The position numbers and the translations under genes are program-made. The notes under the pieces were generated by a model. The model had not been told where the DNA came from, searched no databases, and was given only the letters and a program-made list of their open reading frames with translations. From an uncultured Ruminococcus sp. (lineage in GTDB: Bacteria > Bacillota > Clostridia > Oscillospirales > Acutalibacteraceae), in the NCBI GenBank assembly GCA_900543095.1, contig UQQD01000005.1, forward strand, positions 18,465 through 82,464: a stretch of DNA of 64,000 bases, written 5' to 3'. Below are positions 43,954-52,453 of this stretch, one piece after another (position 1 is the stretch's first letter; each line of letters opens with the position of its first letter).

Positions 43954-45822
43954 TTATTTTTCTTCCTTCTTGTTAGATTTACAGGTGTAACTGTAGTGAA
44001 AATATTCGCCCAGGTCAATTTCGATGATTTCGTGACTGACGTGACGTTTACTTACAGGCACAGGTTTCATATAATCACCGTAAAGATAGGTTAAGTATTT
44101 GTCATATTCTTTGGGCACGGGCATTTTTGTATCACAAAAATCCACCCACAAAACCTCATCAAGCCATTTTGCGGGGAAAGAGCCGTTGTAAATATTTCTG
44201 CCCATACTGTCAAAAAGATAATCGGCATTTTTCTTGTTCTTATATTTTGAAATCAAATGATTTTGCATTTTTTCAAGAAATTTAAGCGGAAGTAACTTTT
44301 TGAGGATATTTGCAAACGCAGACGCAAAGCCGCTGTTTGCATCAATTTTTGAACCCCGCCACTTGTTAAGCACAAGCGTTCTGAGGCTTGTGGTAAGCTT
44401 TATGTGGAGTTTTCTTAAAAGCCTGTTGTTTGAAGTTTTGTCCTGAGCAAGTATATCGAGAAATACTCCGTTATGAACGTCGCTGAAATTCGATGTAAAC
44501 TCAGTTGAAAACACGGTGTTGTTTATCCGTATCTTTGTAAACGGGAAATGACTTGATTTTTCGGTGTTCTGGTCAAAAAGGAAGCTCGGCAGTTCTTTCG
44601 GCAAAACCTCAAGAAATCTGTCATAATCCTCCCTTAGCATCATAACGTCGGCGTCATCGTCCCAGGGGATAAAGCCGTGGTGACGTATTGCGCCGAGAAG
44701 TGTTCCGCCGCCCAAAAAATACTTAATATCATATTTTTCGCAGATTCGGTCAATTTCCAACAGGAATCCCATAAGTATTTCCTGAATTACGGACAGTTTT
44801 CCGTCATAGGAATCGGAAAACATAAAAACCTCATCCGTATTTTTATATGCATAATATGCAATTAACAGTGCGTCCTTAAAGCACACGCTCGACGTCCAGC
44901 CGAGTTTTTTAAGGCGAGTATTGTTTACAGCGCAGCCCGTCGGCTGTAAACCGTCGCTGTCAACCGTAACAGAGCAGTCATCAAACAACTCGTTTACGAT
45001 TGCGCAAAGTTCTGCGTTTGAGATGTTGGAATTGTCCGAACAGGCATTGTATATACCGTCGTTTATCTTATGTGCGGAAACATAGAACACGGCGTTAATA
45101 AAATCGTTTATTGATATATACGAAACGCACCTTTTATTACCCGAAAGATGAAGCTTACCGTCTGCAATGGATTTTATCAGCGTATTTACAAAATTATCCG
45201 CCGAAAAGCCGTAAACAATATTTGAACACCTTATCACACCTATCGAAAAGCCGTATTGATGTGACGCCGAAAAAAACAGATTTTCGACCGACTGCATCAA
45301 AAGCGCCGAAAGCGACTTTTCGGAATAATCCGAATTTCCGTATTCGTGTTCGGAGCAAACATAATTCTTAGAAAGGTTACCGTAAACAAGATTATTTGAA
45401 AGCAAAACCATATATTCGGGCTTAGTTTGCCCGATCTCATCAATAAGAGAATTTGCTTTTGAAACCCATGACTTGAAATCGTCCGAGTTTTGTGCATTGC
45501 ATAAACAAAAATCAGATACTATCAGTATATCGCAAGCCGGTATTTCTTTTAAAGAATTAATCATTCTAATATCTTTTCGACAGCTCAGCCATTTCGGCTT
45601 CTCTGCGGAAAAATCTTCGCCAACCAGCAAAAAGACCTCGTTGCCAAGGTCTTTTAAATCATTTGCCGATAAAAACGAAACCGCCAAAACATTGGCAACA
45701 GACGATTCTCCGCTGATAACTATCTTTTTCCCGCTAAGGTTTGAAAAGTCGAGCGACTTTTCACGGCACGGAGCCTGCGCCCAGTCAAGCTGAAATTGAT
45801 TCAGAAACGACTCAATTAACAT
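43954..45822 (-). CDS. Degenerate SDR fused to LicD-family phosphotransferase
   Basis: The 622-residue protein has an N-terminal extended-SDR-like part (about 30-330) and a LicD domain (about 340-615). The LicD signature is complete: FLGGGTLLGAIRHHGFIPWDDD (in part, near 370-390) followed by ADVMMLREDYDRF. LicD enzymes move phosphocholine or other phospho-groups from a CDP donor onto cell-surface glycans. The SDR part has lost its nucleotide and catalytic motifs: GESSVAN replaces GxxGxxG at 38-44, and Tyr166 has Lys at +3, not +4. The ATG at 45822 with GGTGAG upstream is preferred over one at 45858 inside the previous gene. Confidence 0.85.
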   Translation of the reverse strand: MLIESFLNQFQLDWAQAPCREKSLDFSNLSGKKIVISGESSVANVLAVSFLSANDLKDLGNEVFLLVGEDFSAEKPKWLSCRKDIRMINSLKEIPACDILIVSDFCLCNAQNSDDFKSWVSKANSLIDEIGQTKPEYMVLLSNNLVYGNLSKNYVCSEHEYGNSDYSEKSLSALLMQSVENLFFSASHQYGFSIGVIRCSNIVYGFSADNFVNTLIKSIADGKLHLSGNKRCVSYISINDFINAVFYVSAHKINDGIYNACSDNSNISNAELCAIVNELFDDCSVTVDSDGLQPTGCAVNNTRLKKLGWTSSVCFKDALLIAYYAYKNTDEVFMFSDSYDGKLSVIQEILMGFLLEIDRICEKYDIKYFLGGGTLLGAIRHHGFIPWDDDADVMMLREDYDRFLEVLPKELPSFLFDQNTEKSSHFPFTKIRINNTVFSTEFTSNFSDVHNGVFLDILAQDKTSNNRLLRKLHIKLTTSLRTLVLNKWRGSKIDANSGFASAFANILKKLLPLKFLEKMQNHLISKYKNKKNADYLFDSMGRNIYNGSFPAKWLDEVLWVDFCDTKMPVPKEYDKYLTYLYGDYMKPVPVSKRHVSHEIIEIDLGEYFHYSYTCKSNKKEEK

Positions 45823-45835
45823 TTTCTCACCAAAT

Positions 45836-46915
45836 CTACTTTTCTTCAAGAATAGCAACCGCTCTTCTTATTCCCTCTTTTAGGTCAACAGAAGGCTTCC
45901 AGCCAAGGCTTAAAAGCCGTTTGTTATCCATAATTTCAGGCGTTGGCGCAAGAGGAGAAGCATCTGCCGAGGGCTCAGCTTCGTCTTGCGGATTTGCAAA
46001 TTTAAGAGAAATATTGCGTTCGGGGAAAACCTCGCAGGCCGCTCTTGCAAAACCTCTTATGGTCGTGTTTGACTTTTCATACGAAATATTGTACGGATAT
46101 ATATTTTCTCCGTTTAAAAGAATATAAAGCAAAGCGGTCACCGTATCGGTAACATAACAAAACGAACGGTTTGCGGCTCCGTTGCTTTTGAGAAGAATAT
46201 CTTCTTTTTTTATTATATTTGCAATAAACTGCGCCCATACTCTGTTATCGTCAAGGCTGCTTGCACCGTAAATATAACTCGGTCTTGCAATTTTTATATT
46301 CATACCGTACTGCTTTGCATAGCTTGCGGCAAGCGTTTCAGATGCTCTCTTGCCGACTGCGTAGCAATTTTTGTATGAAGTGAAATCAAGATAACCTACG
46401 TCATTTTCGTCAATAGACTGCCTGCCTGTATGAAGAGCACCGTAAACCTTTAGACTGGATATGATAAGCGAAGCCTCGCTGTCGGAATTTTTGGCATAAT
46501 CAAGTACGTTTGCAGTACCCGAAAGATTTGCGTTTATTGTACCCACAGGGTCATTTTCAAACTGAATGTTGCTTGCTTGACTTGCGGCGTGTATAACAAA
46601 ATCGGCTCTTTCGGCATTAATTTCATCGGATACGCTCTGAATACAAAGCACAAGATCATCTCTGTTTAAAAGAGCGCCGAATTTTGCTTTTGCCTTGGCT
46701 TCGTTCCTTACAAGAGCAATAACCCTGATGTTGTCGTTATACAAATCATTGCGCGTCAAAAGCGCAAGCACCATATAATATCCGATAAAGCCTGCCGCAC
46801 CCGTGAGCATAAGGGTCTTGTTTTTGAGTCTTTCCCACGGAAGATCGTAATTTGCGATTTCGCAGACATCGGAATAGACGGCAGATTTTGAATTATCTTT
46901 TACATTATAAGCCAT
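45836..46915 (-). CDS. NAD-dependent epimerase/dehydratase (extended SDR)
   Basis: A 359-residue extended SDR that would act on a nucleotide-activated or phosphorylated sugar. Both catalytic hallmarks are intact: GAAGFIG at 39-45 and YAVGK (Tyr185, Lys189), with Ser in SSLKVYG (153-159). The C-terminal substrate domain includes RPSYIYGA and ANRSFCYVTD. The ATG overlaps the end of the cytidylyltransferase gene by 11 nt, so the two are coupled. Substrate cannot be told from sequence; it may provide the polyol or sugar used by the two transferases that follow. Confidence 0.85.
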   Translation of the reverse strand: MAYNVKDNSKSAVYSDVCEIANYDLPWERLKNKTLMLTGAAGFIGYYMVLALLTRNDLYNDNIRVIALVRNEAKAKAKFGALLNRDDLVLCIQSVSDEINAERADFVIHAASQASNIQFENDPVGTINANLSGTANVLDYAKNSDSEASLIISSLKVYGALHTGRQSIDENDVGYLDFTSYKNCYAVGKRASETLAASYAKQYGMNIKIARPSYIYGASSLDDNRVWAQFIANIIKKEDILLKSNGAANRSFCYVTDTVTALLYILLNGENIYPYNISYEKSNTTIRGFARAACEVFPERNISLKFANPQDEAEPSADASPLAPTPEIMDNKRLLSLGWKPSVDLKEGIRRAVAILEEK

Positions 46916-47645
46916 ATTTCAATTCTTCCTTAGCAAACTGCTTGTAGTTATTGTAATAGAACTGTGCTCTGAGGCTTGTCAAGTCCTCGGGTGTTGTTAC
47001 TTTGATATTAAATCTCTCACCTATGAATATATGAACGCTTTCACCAAGCTCAATAAACAATTCACTGGACGACACGGGATTTGTTATACCTCTTTTATAG
47101 GCTTCTTCGTGTGCCCACAAAATTCTTTCCATAGTATAACCCTGAGGAGCCTGAGTGATATACATGGTACTTCTCTTGTAGCTCTTGCAGCAATTTTCAC
47201 CGTCCTCGCTGTAGAGAAGCGAATCAATACTCGGCGTAACCGGAACGGCAGTTTTATATTTTTTGGTATCTTTTATGCAGTTGGTTATAAGTTCCTCGGA
47301 AAGCATAGGGCGCACACCGTCGCATATAAGAATTATATCATCGGGATTCTTTGAGAACTCCGCTGTTGCAACAACGCCGTTGTGAATAGAATCAAAACCG
47401 CTGGGACCGCCCGGAACAATGCTTTTGATTTTCGGAACATTATATTCTGCAATAAGTTCGTTAAGATAGCCTATCCAATCCTCTTTGCAGGCAATAACGA
47501 TTGCGTCAACCATAGGATGTCTTGCAAAATGCTCCATTGTATGAATAATTATCGGTTTTCCGCCGACATCCAAAAACTGCTTGGGCATATCCGAATGTCT
47601 CATTCTGGAACCGATGCCGCCGGCAAAAAGCATTGCAGTAATCAT
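46905..47645 (-). CDS. IspD/TarI-like cytidylyltransferase
   Basis: Uses CTP to activate a polyol phosphate. The 246-residue protein has the nucleotidyltransferase N-terminus AMLFAGGIGSRMRHSDMPKQFLDVGGKPI, ICDGVRPML and QAPQGY, as in IspD and TarI. The IspD motif GGxxRxDS reads GGPSGFDS, lacking the arginine, and the following enzymes are CDP-dependent, so CDP-ribitol or another CDP-alditol is a more likely product than the MEP-pathway intermediate. That is inference. AAAGGG lies before the ATG at 47645; the open frame six codons earlier starts with TTG. First gene of the operon, with a good promoter 60 nt upstream. Confidence 0.82.
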   Translation of the reverse strand: MITAMLFAGGIGSRMRHSDMPKQFLDVGGKPIIIHTMEHFARHPMVDAIVIACKEDWIGYLNELIAEYNVPKIKSIVPGGPSGFDSIHNGVVATAEFSKNPDDIILICDGVRPMLSEELITNCIKDTKKYKTAVPVTPSIDSLLYSEDGENCCKSYKRSTMYITQAPQGYTMERILWAHEEAYKRGITNPVSSSELFIELGESVHIFIGERFNIKVTTPEDLTSLRAQFYYNNYKQFAKEELKYGL

Positions 47646-47703
47646 AAAATCATACCCTTTCAAACTGAATTTTTTAGAAAATTGAACACATTAAATCAAT
47701 GAT

Positions 47704-47732
47704 ATAATAGCATATGTACCTATTATTGTCAA
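47704..47732 (-). promoter_or_regulatory. Sigma-A promoter for the surface-polymer operon
   Basis: Perfect TTGACA (47727-47732), a 17-nt spacer and TATTAT (47704-47709) in minus-strand sense. Confidence 0.85.
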
Positions 47733-47817
47733 TATGAGCGCAAAGCATTACTCAAATTTAAAATCACTTAGCACGATGAATCGGAATTAACTGAATTAAC
47801 GTATTTGCTATTTTATC

Positions 47818-47846
47818 TTGAAATCTAAGCTTCAATATGTTAAAAT
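47818..47846 (+). promoter_or_regulatory. Sigma-A promoter for the CPBP protease gene
   Basis: TTGAAA (47818-47823), a 17-nt spacer and TAAAAT (47841-47846), 22 nt before the start codon. Divergent from the surface-polymer promoter. Confidence 0.8.
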
Positions 47847-47868
47847 AATAACATTCAGGAGTGATCAT

Positions 47869-48873
47869 ATGAATTACTGTTATTCGCCGCAGAGCTTGCC
47901 TCAGGATTTTGTGCGGTACAATGAAAAACGACTTCTTAAAAAAACCTCAAACGGACTGGGTATGTTCGTTTTAGTGTATTTCCTTACTATGCAGTTTACA
48001 GCTACTGCAATATATTACTTTTTTTCAAGCTATACCGACAACAACAGCTTTGTATTTCTGCTTGATATGTTTGCTTCGGTATTTTCTGCGTTTATTCCAG
48101 GCTTGTTCTATTTTTTGCTTTCTAAAAAAAGAATCACCCAAATTATACCTGCAAAGCACGTTAAGTTTACATTTTTGCTTCCGCTGCTGTGCATCGGAAT
48201 GGCTTTTTCAATGCTCGGAAACGTTGCAAGCAACATCATACAAAACAACATTGCTCTTTTCGGACTGAAAAACAGCATTGATTTTAACACGGAGGTAAGC
48301 TCCGTAACGGAGGTTTTGCTGTACTTTGTTTCGACCGCACTTGTTCCTGCTTTTGCCGAGGAATTTGCTTTCAGAGGAGTTTTGATGGGTTCTCTGAGAA
48401 AATACGGCGACGCATTTGCAATCATTATTTCATCAATTATGTTCGGCGCAATGCACGGAAATATTGTTCAGATACCGTTTGCATTTATGCTCGGTCTTAT
48501 TTTCGGCTACGCCGACTGCAAAACCAATTCTATTTTCCCATCAATAATTATTCATTTCATTAATAATTTTTACGCCGTGCTTATGACTGTTGCTCAGGAT
48601 AACGTAAATATTTCAAGCAATACGTTTTATATAATTGACTGTTTTGTTATGGTAATGTTCTGCATACTCGGTCTTTTATCGTTTGTATATCTTGCAAAAA
48701 CTCAAAAAGGATTTTTTAAAATGTCAAGTACCGAGCCAACCGAATATCCGTATTCAAACACGCTTTCTTTTGGCGAAAAGGTAAAATCATTTTTATTAAG
48801 CCCTGCTGTTATTGTTGTGCTTGTCATATTTTCACTTGAAATGACGGTATATCTTTTGCCTATACTGAGTTGA
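47869..48873 (+). CDS. CPBP-family intramembrane metalloprotease
   Basis: A 334-residue polytopic membrane protein with about eight hydrophobic segments. It carries the CPBP/Abi motifs in order: EEFAFRGVLMGSL (EExxxR), FGAMHGN (FxxxH) and IIHFINNFYA (HxxxN-type). This family includes CAAX prenyl proteases and bacterial proteins for bacteriocin self-immunity or membrane-protein processing; the substrate here is unknown. The start ATG at 47869 has AGGAGTG upstream; an in-frame TTG at 47818 is part of the -35 box and is ruled out. tadA follows after 6 nt, so they share a transcript. Confidence 0.88.
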   Translation: MNYCYSPQSLPQDFVRYNEKRLLKKTSNGLGMFVLVYFLTMQFTATAIYYFFSSYTDNNSFVFLLDMFASVFSAFIPGLFYFLLSKKRITQIIPAKHVKFTFLLPLLCIGMAFSMLGNVASNIIQNNIALFGLKNSIDFNTEVSSVTEVLLYFVSTALVPAFAEEFAFRGVLMGSLRKYGDAFAIIISSIMFGAMHGNIVQIPFAFMLGLIFGYADCKTNSIFPSIIIHFINNFYAVLMTVAQDNVNISSNTFYIIDCFVMVMFCILGLLSFVYLAKTQKGFFKMSSTEPTEYPYSNTLSFGEKVKSFLLSPAVIVVLVIFSLEMTVYLLPILS

Positions 48874-48879
48874 CGCATT

Positions 48880-49332
48880 ATGTGTAAAATGACACACGAA
48901 CAGTTTATGAGCTATGCGCTTGAAATGGCAAAAGAGGCATATGACGACGGCGAAGTACCTGTAGGAGCAGTAATAGTCAAAAACGGCGAGATTATCGCAA
49001 AAGGAAGAAACAGGCGCGAAAAAGAAAAAAACGCCCTGCTTCACGCTGAAATTGACGCAATTAACAACGCTTGCAAGGCTTTGAACGGCTGGCGGTTGTG
49101 GGAATGTGAGATTTACGTCACGCTTGAGCCGTGTCCGATGTGTGCAGGCGCAATAATCAACGCTCACATACCAAATGTATATTTCGGCGCATATGACTTT
49201 AAAAACGGATCGTGCAAAACCGTGGTAAATTTATTTGAGCTTCCATATGGATTTAAGCCGCAATGTACAGGCGGAATATTAGAAAAGGAATGTTCAGAAA
49301 TTTTAAAAAGCTTTTTTAAAAAGCTGAGGTAA
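48880..49332 (+). CDS. tadA: tRNA-specific adenosine deaminase
   Basis: Deaminates A34 to inosine in tRNA-Arg(ACG). The 150-residue protein has the zinc motif HAEIDAI (His55, Glu57) and PCPMCAGAI (Cys85, Cys88), as well as GEVPVGAVIVKNGEI and CTGGILE near the end. An alternative start three codons later (MTHEQF) is possible; neither has a strong SD. It is the last plus-strand gene before a bidirectional terminator. Confidence 0.95.
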   Translation: MCKMTHEQFMSYALEMAKEAYDDGEVPVGAVIVKNGEIIAKGRNRREKEKNALLHAEIDAINNACKALNGWRLWECEIYVTLEPCPMCAGAIINAHIPNVYFGAYDFKNGSCKTVVNLFELPYGFKPQCTGGILEKECSEILKSFFKKLR

Positions 49333-49335
49333 ATT

Positions 49336-49372
49336 TTAAGCAGAGAGTTTCAGGCTCTCTGCTTATTTTTAT
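49336..49372. terminator. Bidirectional terminator between tadA and the lyase gene
   Basis: A perfect 10-bp stem AAGCAGAGAG/CTCTCTGCTT with a 7-nt loop. On the plus strand it is followed by ATTTTTATT, on the minus strand by AAAATTT. It overlaps the last codons of the minus-strand lyase gene, which stops at 49350. Confidence 0.88.
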
Positions 49373-50621
49373 TCTTTAAAATTTTATCCGCAGCAAGCAT
49401 AATTCCAAGCTTTCCGCCGTGAAAATTCAATCCGCCCTGAAGCCATACGGCATAGGGCTCTCTGAGAGGGGCGTCTGCCGAAAGCTCTATTGACGAACCG
49501 AGAGTAAACGCTCCTGCCGCCATAATGACCTGACTTTCGTAGCCCGGCATATCCGACGGTTCAGGCAAAACAAAGCTGTCAACCGCAGAACCGCTCTGAA
49601 TACCTCCGCAAAAATCAATCAGGCTTTTTTCATCACCGAGCATAATAAGCTGGATTATATCTCCCCTGCTATCGCTGTATTTTGGAGCTGTTTTGTAACC
49701 GAGTATTTCAAAGAGCGCCGAAGCAAACACAGCGGTTTTAAGTGCTTCCCCCGTAACGTGCGGAGCGTGATACGCTCCCATAAAAAGCTCACGGTTGTTG
49801 CCGAGTGTTGCGCCGATTTCTTTGCCCGTACCGGGTGTTGTGAGTCTGTAGGAGCACATTTCCACAAGCTCCCTTTTGCCTGCAATATAGCCGCCTGTCG
49901 GAGCAATTCCGCCGCCGGGATTTTTTATTAGCGAGCCTGCCATAATATCAACGCCTATCGACAGCGGCTCAACCTTTTCAACGAATTCGCCGTAACAGTT
50001 GTCAAGCATTATTATAGACTTCGGCGAGGCTTTTTTTGATATATCACATATTTTTTTGATTTCTCTGTATGTAAGCGACGGACGAAGGCTGTAACCTCGT
50101 GAACGCTGAATATACACCATTTTAGGTTGTTTTGTTTTAATGTCACGTTCTATAGACTCATAATCAAGCGTTCCGTCGGGTAAAAGATCGGTAATCTCAA
50201 AATTGATATTAAAATCTTTAAGTGAACCGGGGTAATTACCCTCAAGTCCGATAGCGCTTCGTAGGGTATCGTAAGGCATACCTGTAACACATAGGGTCGT
50301 ATCATTCGGGCGTAAAATTCCGAACAAAGCTACCGTAAGCGCGTGTGTACCGCTCACAAAATTATGACGTACAAGTGCGTCCTCGGCGTCAAACGCAAAA
50401 GCATACACTCTGTCAAGAGCGTCCCTGCCGTAATCGTCGTAACCGTAGCCTGTTGAAGCACAAAAATAGCTTTCACGCACACCTGCATTTTGGAAGGCTT
50501 TTATCATCTTTATCTGGTTATATTCCTGAATATCTTCTATTTCGGCAAGCTTTGTTTTGCATAAATCCATTGCCTTTTCGGACGCTTTTACAATACTCTC
50601 ATCAATATCAAAAAAATTCAA
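49350..50621 (-). CDS. PLP-dependent methionine gamma-lyase-like protein (YnbB family)
   Basis: A 423-residue fold-type I PLP enzyme of the family once annotated as aluminium resistance protein (YnbB). Visible features are the FCASTGYGYDDYGRD segment, FVSGTHALTVALFG, a cofactor-Asp in IIMLDNCYGEFVE, and the PLP lysine in MAGSLIKNPGGGIAPTGGYIAG. The true substrate of this family is not settled. An ORF extends 40 codons upstream into the GNAT gene, but TTG at 50621, 4 nt after the GNAT stop with AAGGG at 7 nt, is the supported start. It ends the murD operon. Confidence 0.85.
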   Translation of the reverse strand: MNFFDIDESIVKASEKAMDLCKTKLAEIEDIQEYNQIKMIKAFQNAGVRESYFCASTGYGYDDYGRDALDRVYAFAFDAEDALVRHNFVSGTHALTVALFGILRPNDTTLCVTGMPYDTLRSAIGLEGNYPGSLKDFNINFEITDLLPDGTLDYESIERDIKTKQPKMVYIQRSRGYSLRPSLTYREIKKICDISKKASPKSIIMLDNCYGEFVEKVEPLSIGVDIMAGSLIKNPGGGIAPTGGYIAGKRELVEMCSYRLTTPGTGKEIGATLGNNRELFMGAYHAPHVTGEALKTAVFASALFEILGYKTAPKYSDSRGDIIQLIMLGDEKSLIDFCGGIQSGSAVDSFVLPEPSDMPGYESQVIMAAGAFTLGSSIELSADAPLREPYAVWLQGGLNFHGGKLGIMLAADKILKNKNKQRA

Positions 50622-50625
50622 ATTA

Positions 50626-51405
50626 TCACCCTTCAATGTAATACTCACGCCACTTACCCGCTTCGGTAAAGCCAAGGTTATTATAAAATGAAACATTGGC
50701 GTTTTTGGCTCTGTGTAGAAAAACCGCTTTATCTTCTTCAATAAGTCGGTTTGATATGTATTTTACTATGGTTGAGCCGTAGCCGCATCGGCGGTAATCG
50801 GGCGAACAGGCAACCGCACCCAATACTGCGCCGTTATCGCTTTCGGCAACGGTCATTGCTACCGCCGCAAGAACATCATCTTCAACAACGCCGTACATAC
50901 GCATTGTATTATGACGGAGCTTGTGGTTTATATCAACATAAAAATTTTCATAAGCGGGAGGCCTAAAATTTTCGTCTGCACATTCCACTATCAGGTCATA
51001 TGCGGATTTTATGTCGGGAGTAATGATATTAACGGTATTGTCAATGTTTTCAAATGCTGAGTTTCTGACAAGAATCGAGCCTGTAACGCTCTTGCTTCCG
51101 AAAATATCAAGCTTATATTTTGCGTCGCAAATCGCACTTGAAGCACCCGCCACACGCATAAAAGACGAAACCTCATCAAGATTGGTTTCATCAGATAAAA
51201 GCAAAATGAAGCTGCTGCCGTTGCGTGCAACGGCGCCCGTGCACCTGCCGCTTGTATCGTCGGCTGTCATCCAGTAATCGACAAACGCAAGTGCGGGGCT
51301 GTAGCTGTTGTACAAAGAAATTATGCGGCAGGCAAACGGATCGCAGTTATATAAATTTTTAACCGAATTGATAAAATCATTAGCTTTGTTTGCTGAGATT
51401 ATCAT
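50626..51405 (-). CDS. GNAT-family N-acetyltransferase
   Basis: A 259-residue protein with an N-terminal domain of its own (about 1-135) and a C-terminal GNAT fold. The acetyl-CoA motif is VACSPDYRRCGYGSTIVKYI (RxxGxG), and the C-terminal beta segment FYNNLGFTEAGKWREYY is typical. The open frame starts 12 codons earlier, but AAGGAG lies 7 nt before the ATG at 51405. Substrate is unknown; position after two M42 peptidases could suggest peptides or amino acids. Confidence 0.85.
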   Translation of the reverse strand: MIISANKANDFINSVKNLYNCDPFACRIISLYNSYSPALAFVDYWMTADDTSGRCTGAVARNGSSFILLLSDETNLDEVSSFMRVAGASSAICDAKYKLDIFGSKSVTGSILVRNSAFENIDNTVNIITPDIKSAYDLIVECADENFRPPAYENFYVDINHKLRHNTMRMYGVVEDDVLAAVAMTVAESDNGAVLGAVACSPDYRRCGYGSTIVKYISNRLIEEDKAVFLHRAKNANVSFYNNLGFTEAGKWREYYIEG

Positions 51406-51409
51406 ACAA

Positions 51410-52453
51410 TTACTCCTTGTTGTTAAGCTTGCCCGAAGCAATTAACTCCGCTGTTTTTCGTGTTAATTCAAGCACGCTTTCGCAGTCTGATTTGTTTGCA
51501 ATACAGTTCGGAGAATGAAGATACCTGCACGGAAGCGAGACGGCAAGAGTGCGGACGCCTCCCCTGCTTTGATGTATCACACCCGAATCATTGCCGCCTG
51601 CAACGGCACGCTTGTACTGAGCCTTTATATCATAGCATTCGGAAATTTCAAACGCCGCCGACACCAATTCTTTATCGTAAACAGTACGCCTGTCCATTAC
51701 GGAGATAACAGCGCCTTTTCCGAGCTTGCAAACCTGCTTTGTGTTATCAACTTCGGGAATATCGGCGGCTGTTGTGGTTTCAACAACAAGGGCAAATTCG
51801 GGATCAAGCGTATAAGCCGCAGCCTTTGCGCCGCGCAGTCCGACTTCCTCCTGAACAACAAACGCAAAGTCCGTGTCGTATTCCAAATTGCTTTTTATAA
51901 GCTCAATAAGCACGAGGCAACCGAATCTGTCGTCTATTGCTTTTGATTTAACTGTAAAGTCGTTTTCTGTAAAGGACGGCAAAAAATTAATGCTGTCACC
52001 GACGCTTACATATTTTAGGGCTTCATCTTTGCTTTCGGCACCTATATCAATGTACATTTCGCAAAGATTTGGAACAGCAGTGCTTTCATCATCTTTCGCA
52101 AGATGAATCGGTTTCAGACCGATAACGCCGTTTATATTATTGCTGCCGATCGTTACGGACTTTGCAGGCAAAACACGTCTGTCAATTCCGCCTACTTCAT
52201 CAAACTTTATATATCCGTCGCTTGTTATATCCGTAACCATAAGTCCGACCTCGTCCATATGAGCCGAGAGCATTAAACGGGATTTTGTGTGATTTTTTCC
52301 GCTCTTATGAACAAGAATATTGCCGAGATTATCTATTTTTATAGTATCGGCATAGCCCTTTATCTCGTCAATAATCAATTTTCTTACGCTGTTTTCATCG
52401 CCTGAAACACCGTTACAGTCACAAAGCTTTTTTAACAGGGAATAATCAATCAC
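51410..52453 (-). CDS. M42-family metallopeptidase (downstream copy)
   Basis: M42 enzymes are cobalt/zinc aminopeptidases (often mis-called endoglucanase or cellulase M), forming dodecamers that trim peptides. The 347-residue protein has metal ligands in LSAHMDEVGLM, KAIDDRFGC, VQEEVGLRGA, VVETT and the C-terminal YLHSPNC. The frame extends 20 codons upstream, but the GTG at 52453, with GGAGGT 7 nt before it, overlaps the stop region of the upstream M42 gene by 8 nt and is preferred. It is a diverged tandem paralog of that gene. Confidence 0.92.
   Translation of the reverse strand: MIDYSLLKKLCDCNGVSGDENSVRKLIIDEIKGYADTIKIDNLGNILVHKSGKNHTKSRLMLSAHMDEVGLMVTDITSDGYIKFDEVGGIDRRVLPAKSVTIGSNNINGVIGLKPIHLAKDDESTAVPNLCEMYIDIGAESKDEALKYVSVGDSINFLPSFTENDFTVKSKAIDDRFGCLVLIELIKSNLEYDTDFAFVVQEEVGLRGAKAAAYTLDPEFALVVETTTAADIPEVDNTKQVCKLGKGAVISVMDRRTVYDKELVSAAFEISECYDIKAQYKRAVAGGNDSGVIHQSRGGVRTLAVSLPCRYLHSPNCIANKSDCESVLELTRKTAELIASGKLNNKE

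Noticed and set aside
47818..47868. 17-codon N-terminal extension of the CPBP protease
   Set aside because: The in-frame TTG is part of the -35 box, and the ATG at 47869 has a good SD.
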